From Protula sp. h YS-2021 (taxonomy: Eukaryota > Annelida > Polychaeta > Sabellida > Serpulidae): a DNA stretch of 64,000 nucleotides. The position numbers and the translations under genes were made by a program. Below the pieces are notes generated by a model. The model was not told where the DNA came from, made no database searches, and worked only from the letters and a program-made list of their open reading frames with translations. Shown piece after piece: positions 20,911-34,591 of this stretch. Location of the stretch: assembly GCA_949752745.1 (NCBI GenBank), contig OX457031.1, positions 26,132,081-26,196,080 on the forward strand, in the 5' to 3' direction. The first letter of the stretch is position 1. Every line of letters begins with the position of its first letter.

Positions 20911-20975
20911 GATTAATTATGCGTGGGTACGTGGGAATACCTACATATATTATGCATAGTCCCCATGTGGGACTG
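20911..20975. repeat. Right part of the ATGCATGG-type repeat split by the DIRS
   Basis: TATGCGTGGGTACGTGGG and TATTATGCATAG match the vocabulary at 12740-12850 on the other side of the element. Confidence 0.5.
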
Positions 20976-20989
20976 TTATCTGGGTTGAT

Positions 20990-21375
20990 CCAATGTTGAA
21001 AAGATTTTGGAAAATCGAAGTTGTATACACGTCGAACTCACAACCAAAAATTAGTATACTCTTGTTGTCTCTCACAGGAAATGTTAACTCTGACAAGCAA
21101 CTTCGAAAATAGGCCAAAACAAAGACGTAAATGTGAGAATTTCAGAAGTTTTTTCAAACTTACTTTTGACAAATATTCATGGAAATCGACTTCATCCTGC
21201 GTTACCGGATGACCAAAGGGTTGGGCACGGCGATGGAGGCTTGACCACACTACGACTGTCGGCGTGGAGATACAGGTGCTCAATTAGTACCGCCCCGGGA
21301 TCTATACATCGTCGCTTTCCCGACGTCTATGCAACATTGTTTCAACTTCCACAAACAACCAAAACCCTACGTTGA
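20990..21375. mobile_element. MITE-like CCCAGTAAAC family, copy 3
   Basis: Shares with the copy at 51307-52043 (inverted) a long internal block: CACAACCAAAAATTAG, GAAAATAGGCCAAAAC, ATATTCATGGAAATCGAC and TTACCGGATGACCAAAGGG. The ends are eroded. Confidence 0.5.
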
Positions 21376-22346
21376 TCCCACGTTCGTGTCATGTCGCATT
21401 GCTTGCTGGGCATGTCCATTTCGTCCAAAAAGCTTAAATGCGGGTCGCCAAGCTTGTAAAATCTCCCATGTATAACCCAAACGTGAACATGCCCTAAATT
21501 GTAATTCAGCATGAAACTGCTCCCATGATTAATCAAGAACATCTATCGTTGTCATCTGTCATCGCTTAATTGCATTATAAATCACTTTTAAAACTTTTTG
21601 TAACAATTATGGACATATTGACGAAACAGTCGCAAGGAATAGTGTCTTGACCTAAATGTCTCGGTTGAAAATGCACTCATAATATCGCAATCCTAAATCA
21701 TCTCTGGTCTAAATGTTACCTCCTAAATGTCGCTGGCCTATTTGTCATCGGTCTGTTTGTCGGGATATGGTTCCCAAACAACCCTCAGGTTTGTGGGAAA
21801 TACTTATTGTAAATTGCCCCCCCCCCCCCCCCCGCGCCACGTGAAATAAACTGACACTCCGAGTGGACCGCAACTGCAAAAAAAGAAAGAAAGAAAATCA
21901 TTCAGCTGAGACCAAGCGAGACATGACCTCACATGGGCTTTCTTTCACACGTAAATAAGGTTCCTGTAAGCTCAGGAGTCATGGTCATCTGTCTCAATAA
22001 AAAATAGATAAAAAACCACACAAGTAAATGTTCTACGTGGCAGAATAATGCGTACTTCTGGACTGATCTATTAAAACCTGTCTCTAGTTGACAATAAATC
22101 TGGATCAATCCATCCATCAAACATATTGCAGTATCAATAAACGTGCACTGAGTCAAAGATGCTAGATAAAGAGAAATGCCAGTCATATTTTACTTTTCTG
22201 CTAGGAAGAAAGACCTTCGTTACTCATGGACTAAACAAACAACGGTCACTTTACTAAGCTTTGCCAATGTCTTTTACGACATTCAGTGAAACACTTATTT
22301 AATACTTAACTATATTGTACAATACCAGTACCATTCAGACATTTGA
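21376..22346. other. Non-coding, no gene seen
   Basis: AT-rich; a poly-C run near 21814-21834. No recognisable frame. Confidence 0.55.
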
Positions 22347-22532
22347 TTAGTGAACATGTAGTAATACCATAGCATACAATCTTTGTACAGATAATTTTAA
22401 ATAAATGAGTTTTATTAGTGTTAAAACTGTTAGAGTTGTGATAGCTTTGGCATCATCTGGTAATAGATTCCATAGTGATAGGGCTACATAAACTAACGCG
22501 TTCACCATGTACAAGCTCTTCGGTCGAGTCAA
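22347..22532 (-). pseudogene. Fragment of a non-LTR retrotransposon reverse transcriptase C-terminus
   Basis: Encodes RPKSLYMVNALVYVALSLWN followed by LLPDDAKAI. This resembles the end of CR1/L2/Jockey-type ORF2 proteins (RxxSFxxxGxxLWNxLP). Only about 60 codons are visible and the upstream catalytic part is missing. It is a dead remnant. The match is by motif only. Confidence 0.4.
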
Positions 22533-22689
22533 TATTGCTGAACTGACCGTGACTGTACCCTTGGGAGTATTTTGACAATATAGATATTTTGTCCCCGCCC
22601 TCAGTCTCTGGAGATATTATGATTGCATTATTTCTGGATACATTTTGGGCCAATACAGTGTCCCATTCCAGCAAATCATAGAAGTGCAT

Positions 22690-25075
22690 AAAGTTTTGTA
22701 AATATTTATTTGAATTTTGTCCAGAAATAAATAGGATGCTGTAGTAATTTATTTGATTTGACTGATGGTTGAATTTTACTGAATTATATCGAAAAGTATT
22801 GTGAACTAGTTTGCTTAGCTATTTGCGGTTCTAACAGTGCTTTAAATAGACAGATAACCCCTAGATCAATTCACTGTATAGCATGTTAACAGGCCGAATG
22901 AGGCATTACTTTAACTCAAACCCGCAGTTTTTTCTTTGATATGTTTTCAACGTTTAATGACCATAAGAATTTAAAGAATTTACTTTCTTCTAATGTTTCA
23001 AAACAAGGCACTTTTGTTTATGCTTTAATGTCTACATGACAAACCTCTAGGTACAGGGGATTAATTCAAAGGCTGTCTATATTTAAAATACCTGTCATTG
23101 ATAAAAACGTAAGTATCAAGTATCCAATAAGATCATTCAGCTTACCCATTTGTGACCTACTTAATTCAAAATACTCAAAATAATGTGGACAATATGATAA
23201 GTATCTGTGCGTGTAAATTAAAAAGGGTAGAACCAAATAGAGAAGTGTGTTGTGTTTGAAATTTTGAAATTCATTTAAACACTAATGGAAAATATATCAT
23301 ATATGCGGATTTTTGACTTGGCAGCAAATATCTAAACGATAAAATGGTTATGCAAATTATGTCAGCATAAGTACAATAATGAAGGATTAGGTTGCGAGTT
23401 CTTCCTAAAATAGACCTAAAAATAGACGCTTAGGAAGTTACTGAATAGTACTTTATAAACATAAAAAATGTGAATATTTCCGGTAATATCTTAGGGAATT
23501 TGTAGGCCGGAATATCACTGATAATTCAGTTAGTTTTCAACACAGCTGCTTTGACTTTGCATCTCCTTCTATTATACAATTTCTTTGTGATATATGCTAT
23601 TTTTGTGATGAAAAGCTATTTTAATATTGTACATTTATGAAGTGGAGAAGATTAAAATACAAGGCAAATGATAAAAAGTTACTCATGAATTCATAAAAAT
23701 GAAGAAAATACTCTGAATTTCACCCACTCTTACAACGAATTTGTACCAATAGAACGTGACATAATTGACAAATTACGCTTTTAATGAGGAGAACCCTTCT
23801 GGCTTTAAGGAAAAGCACGCAGCTATCTTGACCTTGGGGAAAGGTTTCAAGCAGGTCTTCTTTAAAGTCATGATAATGGGGGAAACAGATGTGTGTTGGA
23901 CAACAGCAAGATGTTACTTTAACTTCTCAAACTAACTCTTTAGAGCACACAGTGGGTATAGAATAATAAAAACATAACAAATTAATGGCTTGATAACAAG
24001 CATCAAATGTCGACGGTATCAAGTTTTAGGTTTATTTGGCTTATACTTATTAACCAGCTGTTTTATGTCATAGATCTAGACAATCACTGTTGTTGATCCA
24101 GTGATCGGATGCGTTGGAGAGATCACAAGCTTCATTAAGACAGCCATTATCTGTCACCTTACACTAATAGAGTGTATGTCCCTGAATTCCATACTGTCGA
24201 AATTATAGCAACTGAATATTTTATGAATAGTTTTTATGGAATGAATCTGTGACAAAAACGCTATATTATGTGATATACGGAAAGAGTCACGACAGGTGTT
24301 TTCATTATAATTTCTTACAAACAGGCACAAAGCTCTTTAAAACTGTTATTTTTTTCCAACTTTTCTACCGAACACAAAGAGGATTGAGGGAAGCTTTATT
24401 AGGAATTGCTATGACGAAACAGTCACAAATACAACGTACTAAATTCAAAGTGAATATGGGAAAATAACCTCACCAGAGTTCAGTTAATTAAGCTGAAACA
24501 GTGACCATCAATGAAAAAATGTCTCTTTGACTTAAATGTCCTTGCACAAAGAAATGAATTATAATTCATGTACCTGAAACTAAACTTTTTAATGTTATTT
24601 CTAAAAGCATTACATGCATGCAAGATGAAGTGTTTTCTAAACGTAACAACCGCAATTGTAATATATCAATCAGGGATTATCAATTCTTTCACATGAGTTG
24701 CAATTTTATCTGTGACTGCAACTGATTTTGAACAATGATGTATGAGCAATTTCACCAATGTGTGATTTTCTGATATTTTACCAAGTCGTATTTTTACGAA
24801 ACGCTATTCTCCTGGCAAATAAACATTATTTGCTACATTTAGTGAAAAAGGCTACAGAAACGAGATTTGTGGTTCTCTTCATGTTCTGCCCAAAAAGAGA
24901 CAATGGATGAATACAGCAATTAATCCTTTGCTTTGGTGATGAGCCCTTTTCAGAAGAGTAAGAAGTCTTAACTGTAAGGGACTCCAGTAAGATAACAGAT
25001 TCTATTATAATACGCCCCATTTAAAAATCGATCGTGAGTTATCTCCATTGTTTTTGTATGCGTGGAAAAGGTCAT
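22690..25075. other. AT-rich non-coding stretch
   Basis: No frame over 75 codons with any family resemblance, and no repeat array or RNA gene recognised. Confidence 0.6.
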
Positions 25076-25580
25076 TTAACACTTGACAAGCCTTTGGCTT
25101 GCAAGATGTTTCTGAATATGTGCGAGCAGCCGTTGGTATCTTTTTTTCTTGACAGTGAACAGGATTTTTGTGTCATCTACTCAGCTGACACTACGGGTCC
25201 TAGGGCCACGAAACTTGGGACTTAGGTAGAACTTGATATAAACGTGTGCATGACACTTTTTATTTTCTCCTTCGATTTCGTTTTCTTGTTTGAAACGCCA
25301 TGTGAAAAGAGTGTATTTTTTGCAAGTAAATGTGGTGCATTTATCCCATAGCCCAACACACAGTTGCTTAGCTTTGTGCGAGCTCTCACTGCGCAAACAG
25401 ATAACACGGTGTATGCCTGATCAGCCAATAGCACCTTAAGTCAACAAAAACCAAACACTACTCGGCTTATCAGACGTGTTCAAGCTGTGTTGTTTGCAAT
25501 ATATTATTCAACAAATAAGCCATTGAATATTTATGTGTTTTAATTATTGTCAAGTGTTTAACATTTCTCTAGCGTTCTAG
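25076..25580 (+). mobile_element. Helentron/Helitron2-like non-autonomous element, copy 3
   Basis: Starts TTAACACTTGACAAGCC. The subterminal inverse is TTGTCAAGTGTTTAAC near 25548-25563, and it ends TTCTAG. It is more diverged and about 25 bp shorter than copies 1 and 2, with deletions around the 3' hairpin. Same orientation as copy 1. Confidence 0.55.
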
Positions 25581-25760
25581 TTTTATTGTCAATTGATACA
25601 AGTATTCAAACAATGAAGATCCTTCGTCTCAAATATAGAAATTGGGGACCCCTGTTAGAGACGAGAGGGATAGAGGAGAGAAATGCATAGTACGACCTAA
25701 TCAGAACTAGAGTAACTCTCTGACAACAGTAAACAAGCCTTTGTTTACAATGGAATTGTA

Positions 25761-25879
25761 AACAAAAAGATATTCGCATTATCAACATAGACTTTCTGAA
25801 AAAGCAGATTAATTAAACAAAAACAAAAAAGATATTCGCATTATCAACATAGACTTTCTGAAAAAGCAGATTAATTAAA
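25761..25879. repeat. Tandem duplication of about 60 bp
   Basis: A block with GATATTCGCATTATCAAC and ending CAGATTAATTAAA occurs twice in direct orientation with virtually no differences. So it is recent. Confidence 0.9.
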
Positions 25880-28800
25880 TAAGCAAAGAATGACAAGTTG
25901 ACGTTATTTACGAACACATACCCTTACCAAGGTTCTGGTGAAAGCAGCAGAGACGTATTTATCCTTATTGTACAATTTACTAGAACAATAAACAGCTCCA
26001 ATCTCTTCATTTTGCTGAATTCACAATTGGGATTTTGATTCTTTAATGTTAAATTAATGCCATTAAAACGTTTACCTCATAAGCACAAATTGCAATTTAC
26101 AGAAACTAAAACAAATCTGTCATATCAAAACCTAAATTGTGTGGCCACAGCTGAGTTGTGCTACTCTTTGTTTGGTAAGCTGTGGAAAAAAAGTTTGAAA
26201 CATTCTTAGCAATGCCAACTTAGCTGATCAAGATTATCATTTTTAAAAGTGTATATCGTAGAAGAATGCTGAAGGAATGTTGAAGGAATATTTCTACACG
26301 AAAAAGGAGGAGGACGTATTTTTTCTAGGGGGCCTGAGTATTTTGGTGCGAGGTTAAAGGGATGTGGACCAACATATGAAACATATAGCTTTCTATTGCT
26401 AGTTTGGTATTTGCTTTTCTGATTAAGCACAATCCGGTTTCTTGGACGGCAAAATCCACTTTCAAGAAACGTGAATGGTCATAAACTAACATGACAAATA
26501 TAGGTTAACTGGTCTGTGGCTTTTTGTAGCAATACTACAAAGCAATAATGCTGTAGTTTTTACTGTATTATGGTGCACCTGCAAACAACATCAAGTGACT
26601 GCAGCTGCAAAACCAAAACCAACCTGCTTTAAGATGATCATTCAAGCTTTTTAATTGCAATTTACAAAATGGAAATAAACCCGAGGGCGCATATTTACAT
26701 AATTGTTTATGGACTAATGAGGAAACTGATATATTGTGATTACTCTGGGTCGAAGGCGGGGGCTCTTTTCTCACCATATACTGATAAATGTGTTATTTCT
26801 TGCTCTCTGTTGTTTCTTATACAGACTGTGATCATTGCACTTTTTGAAATGTTAATAATGGCACTGCATATTCTGTGGATACAAGTCTGTTAGATTCAGC
26901 CTTTTTAATACACTTTTGGACTATTTACTAGAGTGTTGAAAAAAACATAATTGACTAATAAATTCTATGATTTAGAATTGGTGTGATTTATATAGATTCG
27001 CATTTAATACTGGTCATTAACTTCTGTATCTCATCATTTGTGCTCTAACAATTCCGCATGCCAACTGAAATTAAATAAATCAAACAAGAATAGTAGTAAA
27101 TTATCCGGGAAGGCAATCAAACAATGTAATAATATCTGATGTTTCACACGGAGCAGTTCCCAGTGAGAATAGTCATTCACACACGCTGCCTTTTGTTTTG
27201 ATGTAGTTATTTAATCTTCTGAGCCAAACTCATCACAGCAAAAATTATGCCAGTGCTGTGAACACAAACAGGTTTAAAGTAAATAATAATATTTCGTGCA
27301 TTGTGCAATTAATGCAAAACGTATCTCAGAACTTTAGGAAGGGGAAAATCATTCACTGCGTTGTTTTAATATTTTCCATAGCCTTAGCTGTAACTGCAAG
27401 AGTGATTACAGAAGGTATGATAGTGACATAAACTGTAAATTTCGTGTCATATGATATTTAAGAAGCTGTGACAATTAGCAAACTATAAATGTCCTACTTA
27501 ATGAAAACAAGAAAGGGAACTTCAGAGCAATCTTAAATTTTCTTGCATTGAAAATAAATAAAAAAATATCTATCAGATCTCAGTTGTGTAAGAACTGCGG
27601 ACATCTTTCAGAGCTAAAAGATAGCAAATTCACATTTTCTAAGATCAAAATTTCCAAACATATACTGAGCCAAAACTGCTAAATAAATGTAATTAAAAAG
27701 TATTTGAATTGAGTATTTTTCTCATGATAATTCGTCCAAGATTATTTAAATACCATGACATTGAAATGACAAGAAAATACTTCTGTTTTTATTGTAAATT
27801 TATTTCTTTGAAAGAAAAACCAGCTCAGTTATCTGCATTGATTTAGAGTCTGATAACTGATACAAGAAGAACACATTGAAGAATAAAAGCGAATGTTTTT
27901 TTCGGATTCCAATATGTATTGCTTGAAACTACTTAAGTAGAACTTTAACCGGCTAGACAAGGGAACGATAACAGGTGATTGTTATTATTGTTACAGACAA
28001 AACTACATTCAAGGCAGCGTAGTTCATTGAATCATTTCACTAGGCATCACAGACACTCATTGTCTTTGATTGAAACTGTTATGGCACGGTCATTAATTGC
28101 CCGTTAAACACAGCGCTCAATATATCTAAATTATTTACTGTTATTTCTTCAGAGTTTGTGGAAAGCGTCAATTAAAGCCAAACAACATGTTGACTGGCAC
28201 AACAAAAGTTTGTTGTTGTGTCAGAATAAATTTTCCCTTTATAGCTCATGTGCAAAGCCTCCGAAAGAATTACTCTTTTCTAGAATTTTCTGGAATAGAG
28301 AAAAAGTGAATAAAACAGATGTAGTATACTATTTCAATGCGTACCAAAATCCTTTACTAATATATTTCAAGTGGCCGTCTTAATAATATCAAAATTGATC
28401 CCTCTTCCGATTGGAATATTATCTTCAAAATAGTGGGGTTACTCCCAACATCTGGACGCAAACATCGGGATTATTAAATAAATCGACGAGTATAGGCAAA
28501 TATAACATCAATTCCTGAATATGTCCCTCGCCCAATCAAAAGCAAATATGTGATGATTCATTGAAGTTATGTAAACTAAACGTAACAAAAATTTATAAAG
28601 TAAATACAGTTAAAGTGTCTGTTCACAGAAATTGCTTAATATATTTAGCTTAAAATGGCAACATTGCTTAGACGAAATAGGCCATTTCAGAACAGTAGCT
28701 GTATCCCGTGATCTGTATGTTTTAGGCCCGTCCCATCCCTATAAAATGGATGAAGCTGACATGTCACTGATGCAAAACAAAAATCCCGAGCATAGTGATC

Positions 28801-31110
28801 GAATGGTAATTATCTTGGATATGGGTTTATCATACAATGACAACTTTATAATATGACATTTGCAGACATCATTGCAGTAGTTACGTTCTGTATTTACATT
28901 GGTTGTTAGGATTATGACCCTGAAAGTGTCACTAAGATGTCTTGTAGAAAATGATGACGTCATGCAGCAAGGGACCATTGTTCTACATGGTCAATATAGA
29001 AAAACAATAGTTGAAACTGCAGTGAGTTATAGCTACAACACGGTCAAAATGACAAGAATACAAGCGTCTGTAGCTGTACTACTGGGTGATTAATGCCTTT
29101 TATCACTTTTATTAAATAAAATAAACATTGCCATTTTTTGTTACTCCTTTGCCTGTTTATGCAGGAGCAGAAAGTTCAGGACAATAAAATATGTTATCAA
29201 ATATTGATGCAATACCTCAATTACAAGAACAGTAAAGAATCAACTGGTCTGTGCAGACTGCAAGGGCAGTATCTTTCCATGAAAGCTAAACGGATTTAGT
29301 TAATTCTATGTGCCTTGGGATTTATAGCGATACCCGTTTTCTAATGATGCATCACTGGTGAATCCACAGAAGGCAGACCCGTACCTACTCCGAAATAGTA
29401 AATTTTCCTATAATTTCTGGTATTGAAAGTACATTTATACATATATGCCCCCACCCTCCGCCCTCTCTTTAAGTCCCGGCGACGTACATATCCTACCCTG
29501 AATGTACATAATAATGCTATCTTAGAAGCATCAGGTGCAGCCATGTGAATTACGCTTGTGAAAATGGAATAACAAACTCCAAAATTGCATTCACTGCAAC
29601 AGACGTAGTACAATGTTATATCTGTTAAACTCTAATTCAAGTGTTGCCTGATAAGCGCTTCGCAAAAAAAAAACTGGCTACGAATTGACCTACTTTACGT
29701 ATTTTATATGTCCCAGTCGAACATACCCCACGCTGTAATGAGATATTTTTTTAAATATTTAATACACGATGAAACGTTTTTTTGTCAAAAAATTCGTTAA
29801 GTAAAACATTGAAGTCATTGCGTTGTCAACGACTGCCAAATGTAAATCATTGACCAGATACACTAATAGAGGTGATAATTTTCTCACTGGCTACAGTGCA
29901 ATTTCGTCATTCAATAAAAAAAAAGAAACGAAATATTAGAGTTTAATTTAGAAACCGGATTTGACGAAAAACGTTAAATGTGATATTTTAAGAAGATTCC
30001 ATTCACTGTTCTGTAAGACAGTCTATGATGCAGATGTCACTTCACTGCAGTTTATTTCAGTTTCCTGTTAAATGCAACAATAAAATAGAGCAAATTATTC
30101 TGAATATTATACTATTTTGCTTTTAGGTTCAAAGCAACAAAAGGAAAGAGAAATCAGTTTTGAATATTTGGCTGAGAACACCTATTTATAGAATTTCAAT
30201 TTTGCATGTGTCGTGTATGCCGTTTGTTATGCAGTTGTTCTCAGTCGAATTTTATTGTTTGGTTACATGATTGGTAGTTTTATTCCCAGTTATTATTATG
30301 CTGTAGTGCTAACGCGACATGCTTCAGTTTTATTATTATTTAGCTAGATCTGAATTTCTTGTTAAGTGTTTCAGATGGAAACTAAAATTTAATAAAAACC
30401 TATATCATGAAAATATATGAAATACCACAGCAAAGTCACATAAATGAGTTACAGCCAAGCAGAGATTTTATCAGATTTAAAGGCAATACAAACTATGCTC
30501 TCTGACAGAAATGAACTATTTGGAAAAAGTTAGCCACAGATAATGCATTCCTCAAACAGGTAAATCAGGTTTAGTGCGACGTATTTTCTGCTTCTGTAAT
30601 ACAAAACCTTTTGTGGATGAAAAAATATCAAATAAATGTGAATAAGTTCCTTCCAGATAGGGCTCTAACTGCGGGAAATGATGGTGCATTATATCACGGT
30701 AATGTGGTTTTTTGTAGCGATGGAGTAACATCATACCATATCCTTAATGGCGCCTATAGAATGTCACTTGAATGGTCTCAATAACATCTCTGCAAGTTGC
30801 TTGCACGATCAATTTAAAAGGGAATGCGTGACAGGAGGAATTTGGCGTTTGGGGGTGGTATAAAAATATGACGATATGACGACTTCTTACTTTGTAATTA
30901 CCACTTGGTTAACATCTGACCGACCGTTGTTACTAGACAAGGAAGGTATTACTGAATTCAAGAACCCTGAGAAAAATGTAAGCACAATTTTATTTCATTT
31001 TTATTACTAAAATGAGAACGTTTTTGACAATAGCATTTTGTCTGAATTTCAATGAGCAGATTAACTTATCGGAGTGAAATATGTATAACGTGGTGATACA
31101 GTTCTTGACA
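25880..31110. other. AT-rich non-coding stretch
   Basis: About 5.2 kb without a supportable gene. Frames of 60-90 codons occur at chance level and resemble no family. Confidence 0.6.
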
Positions 31111-31115
31111 ATTCC

Positions 31116-31380
31116 AATAAAAAAAAAATCGATGCCGATTTTAATAGTAGAAAACGAGATAGACTTACAGGCTTGTTCAGAAATGATTCACTAAATGCAT
31201 GATAAAATTATTATCGGAAATTTAAAGCTTCCATTTTTAAGTTAAATGCTAATAAAAAAATCCATGTCGATTTTAATAGTGAAAACGAGATAAAGTTACA
31301 AGCTTGTTAAGAAAAGGCTCCCTAAATGCGTGATAAAATTATTGTCGAAAATTTTAAGCTTCCAGTTTTAAGTTAAAACT
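31116..31380. repeat. Tandem duplication of about 135 bp
   Basis: Two adjacent diverged copies. Each has an AATAAAAAAA start, GATTTTAATAGT, AACGAGATA, ATGATAAAATTATT and a TTTTAAGTTAAA end. Confidence 0.8.
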
Positions 31381-31524
31381 AAATATCATAAACTCGTGAT
31401 TGATGATTTACTTTTGGCGGGTAATTTGAATTTTCAAAAGATTACACACATTTTGATTTAACGAGAGACAAAATAAAGAGTTCTAAACAGTGTTTTTCCT
31501 TATTTTACAAAAAAAATAATTTCA

Positions 31525-31860
31525 TTGCAACTAGAGTGGCCAGTGCACACAAACATAACAGTATAGGCTTACATCGCAAACTTTCAATCAACACCTTTTT
31601 AGTTTCTTGTTTTTGTAAACAACAACAATTTCACCAATAACCATTTTTCATATTTCTTTTACTAAAATAAAGGGTTCCATTTCTGCACAAAAATAAAAAT
31701 TCATTGTCAAAAATTCAAATATAAGCAAAACTAGAGCGGCCAGTGCTTACCAGAAACAGTGTACCCGAACATGTCGAAAAACTTTTATTCGCCTGTCTTA
31801 GCCTTTTTGTTTTTCTAAACTAAAACAAATTTCCCCCAACAGCCTTTTCACAAAGTCAGA
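31525..31860. repeat. Diverged tandem duplication of about 190 bp
   Basis: The words ACTAGAGTGGCCAGTG and ACTAGAGCGGCCAGTG open two units. TTTTTAGTTTCTTGTTTTTG versus CTTTTTGTTTTTCTAAAC continue them. Confidence 0.55.
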
Positions 31861-34591
31861 TTTAAATAAGTTTGTACTATTTTTTAAAAAATAAGTGCAG
31901 TTGCCTATCTCTTTTATCCAATTCTTGAAGGGGGCTTAAAATAACTTGTGGGTATCTCAGTCCTTTTTTTGTGCACAAGTTCAAATACATGTGTTTTATC
32001 TGGTTCTGGAAAGGAGTATTTTTCATTTTCATGGCAAAATGATGAGGTGCTGATCATAACACAAGATATCAGATGATCCACTTTAAAAGCGAAAAATATT
32101 TCGAGATACTGGAAACTTTGTTAGCATAACCACTCCGTTATATGGAACATCTTGGCAATCAAACCAAAACCGGTTTGCGGCAAAAAACAAGTAGCTAGAC
32201 CTGTGGAGATTAGTAAATAAAACCATTTTCAATGTCCTCAAATTCTGACACGCCTCTGACTAAAACGTAAGCGCAACTAGTGAGTCTTGGGGGGGGGGGG
32301 GGTGAGTTTCTTCAAACGCCTGCTTGGATCAAATGCGTCATAAATACGCATCTCAGGTGTTTTTAACTCTCGCACATTTCAGGATGTAATAGCAGATAAA
32401 GACCTCATAACGCACCACCACAAGTTACGTCATAGCTGTAGGTGAATAACGCACAAAAATATCAAGAACATGCACTGTAAGAAATATTCATGGATCAATA
32501 GCTGTGCTGTCAATGCTTTCAGATACGTCGAAAGAATGCAGGAACATTCGAGAATCTTCTGGAAAACACTGAAATCCTCAGCGCCAACAACGATACTTAG
32601 TTAACAAAAGAGACAACACAACGGGGAGGGTGGAGGAGGGGATTGTGTTAGCTGCAAAATATATCGCGTAATAGTTTTGACGCCTTGGCGCCTTTCTTAT
32701 TGTCAATATGATTTTAACTGTAACAAAAGCCGTGCCACTTATCCCAAGGAATAACTGCACCATGTTTGAAGTTTATCCGACTTTCCCTCATCGAAATATT
32801 TCTTAGCTAATGACATCATATGCTGTTTTCATTTGTTCTACACGGGACAAAATTTGAAAGAATATTTCGGACCTACCAAGCAATATTCGCACCGAGTTTA
32901 AACTTTCACCTATGCTTAGGGGTCACAAAATATTGCAAAAACATTTAACGTAATAACGCCATACGTCTTTTCAAATTTCGCCACAAAAAGTCAAAAGTTG
33001 ATACGTTCGTTCGAATGACATGAGAAATATGTATATAATAGATCACTTTTGCACGCAAGATAAAAATAAACACATATTTTAAGTGATGACGCTATGTGCC
33101 GTACTCGTTCGTTCTACTGGCGATAAAATTTGAAAAAAATCTAATCTTAAGGGGCTGAGAAATTTTATAAACGAGATTTTTGCGTAATGACGTCATACGC
33201 TTTCGTTAATAATGTAACATGTTTAAAATTGATAAAACCCTCCAATTTAGCAAAGGAATAAACAGACCAAGTTTGCAGCTGATCAGACTTTTCGTTCTAG
33301 AGATATCTTGTACACAATATATTATTCAAAACAGATTAACACACACACGTACAAACATACACACAGACACAGAACGTACAAACACTATAAATCTCCCTTC
33401 AGTTCGGGGAGACAAAATAACAAGTAGCCCAATAAACGACTTTTTCTTTCACTACACTTTACTAAGTCGAAACTCATTGGGAGTTTCGAGTTTTGAGGTT
33501 ATTAAAAATAGGAGTAATAACATAAAAACGACCTTAAATTGTATATATATAACTGGACGCCCTCCGGAATGAGTTAATTTTTCGAGTTTAGCGACGTGTC
33601 CATACATTGGTGGTCCCTTATTATTAACACTTTACGCAATATCATTACAAAATATTAGTTGTGCAAGGAAATCATGCATTCCACACTTCATTGTCAGCTG
33701 CGGAGAAAAATCCCTTCTCCTATCCCCCGTGTTTGGATAAAACACCCCTACGTTAAAGCATAAGAGCAATCAATCTATATAGAGATTTGCCAATCCCTTC
33801 CTTTGGAACTGAGATTATTTCGGAAAATATTGTCGTATTAAAATGTAGTTTGTCGTTTAATGGAATACTTCTGATAAAATTTACTGAGCTTGTTACTCAC
33901 TATCACTGCTATCGGCACATTCAAATTTCAGTGAGCTGTTAATTGATAACTGGACCTATAGCTAATCATGACACTACTATGCTGTTTTGAATTAGAGTGT
34001 CAATATAATAATTAAAACAGCACGTTAATTTATAGAAGCTTTTGTTTAATATATAATATATATATCACATTTTCAAAGTTTACCTTTAAAATAAAGATGA
34101 AATAAAAATTTAACAAAGGAATGTCACGCAGGGGTGAATAACAAGATATCATTACAACATTCACATTTAATTTAAACTTAATTTTGATTGAGCTGTTGTT
34201 AACTGACAATAACCATAACTTAAAGGTTCGAAACTTCATATAATTTTGACAACTTCGAGTTATGCAACTCCATCCTCTCGAGTTCACTCCATTATTAAGA
34301 CCGGGGACAAATGTTATTTAAATACTTGCGTCAGAATTTCTGACAAAACAAAACCTAGTAACACGTCAGATATTCGCCGTTGATAAGCTTTGTCAAGTCG
34401 ACAGAAATAATATCAAACAATCTAAGATGAATCATATTTGCTTATAAAAACATCTTGATGACAAATTGCGTGATATTTATGAGATATTAGCTGAAATGCC
34501 TGTCAATTACTTTAAACAATGCCACTACAAAACAATTGTGCAAATAAAGCTACTACAGGAAAATCAATTATATCTGAATTAATGCAATCAA
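31861..34591. other. AT-rich non-coding, downstream of the receptor gene
   Basis: Includes a loosely repeated TAATGACGTCATACGC-like word (about 32811, 32951, 33088, 33185) and a CA-rich tail near 33338-33375. The G run at 32290-32302 is also noted. No gene seen. Confidence 0.5.
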
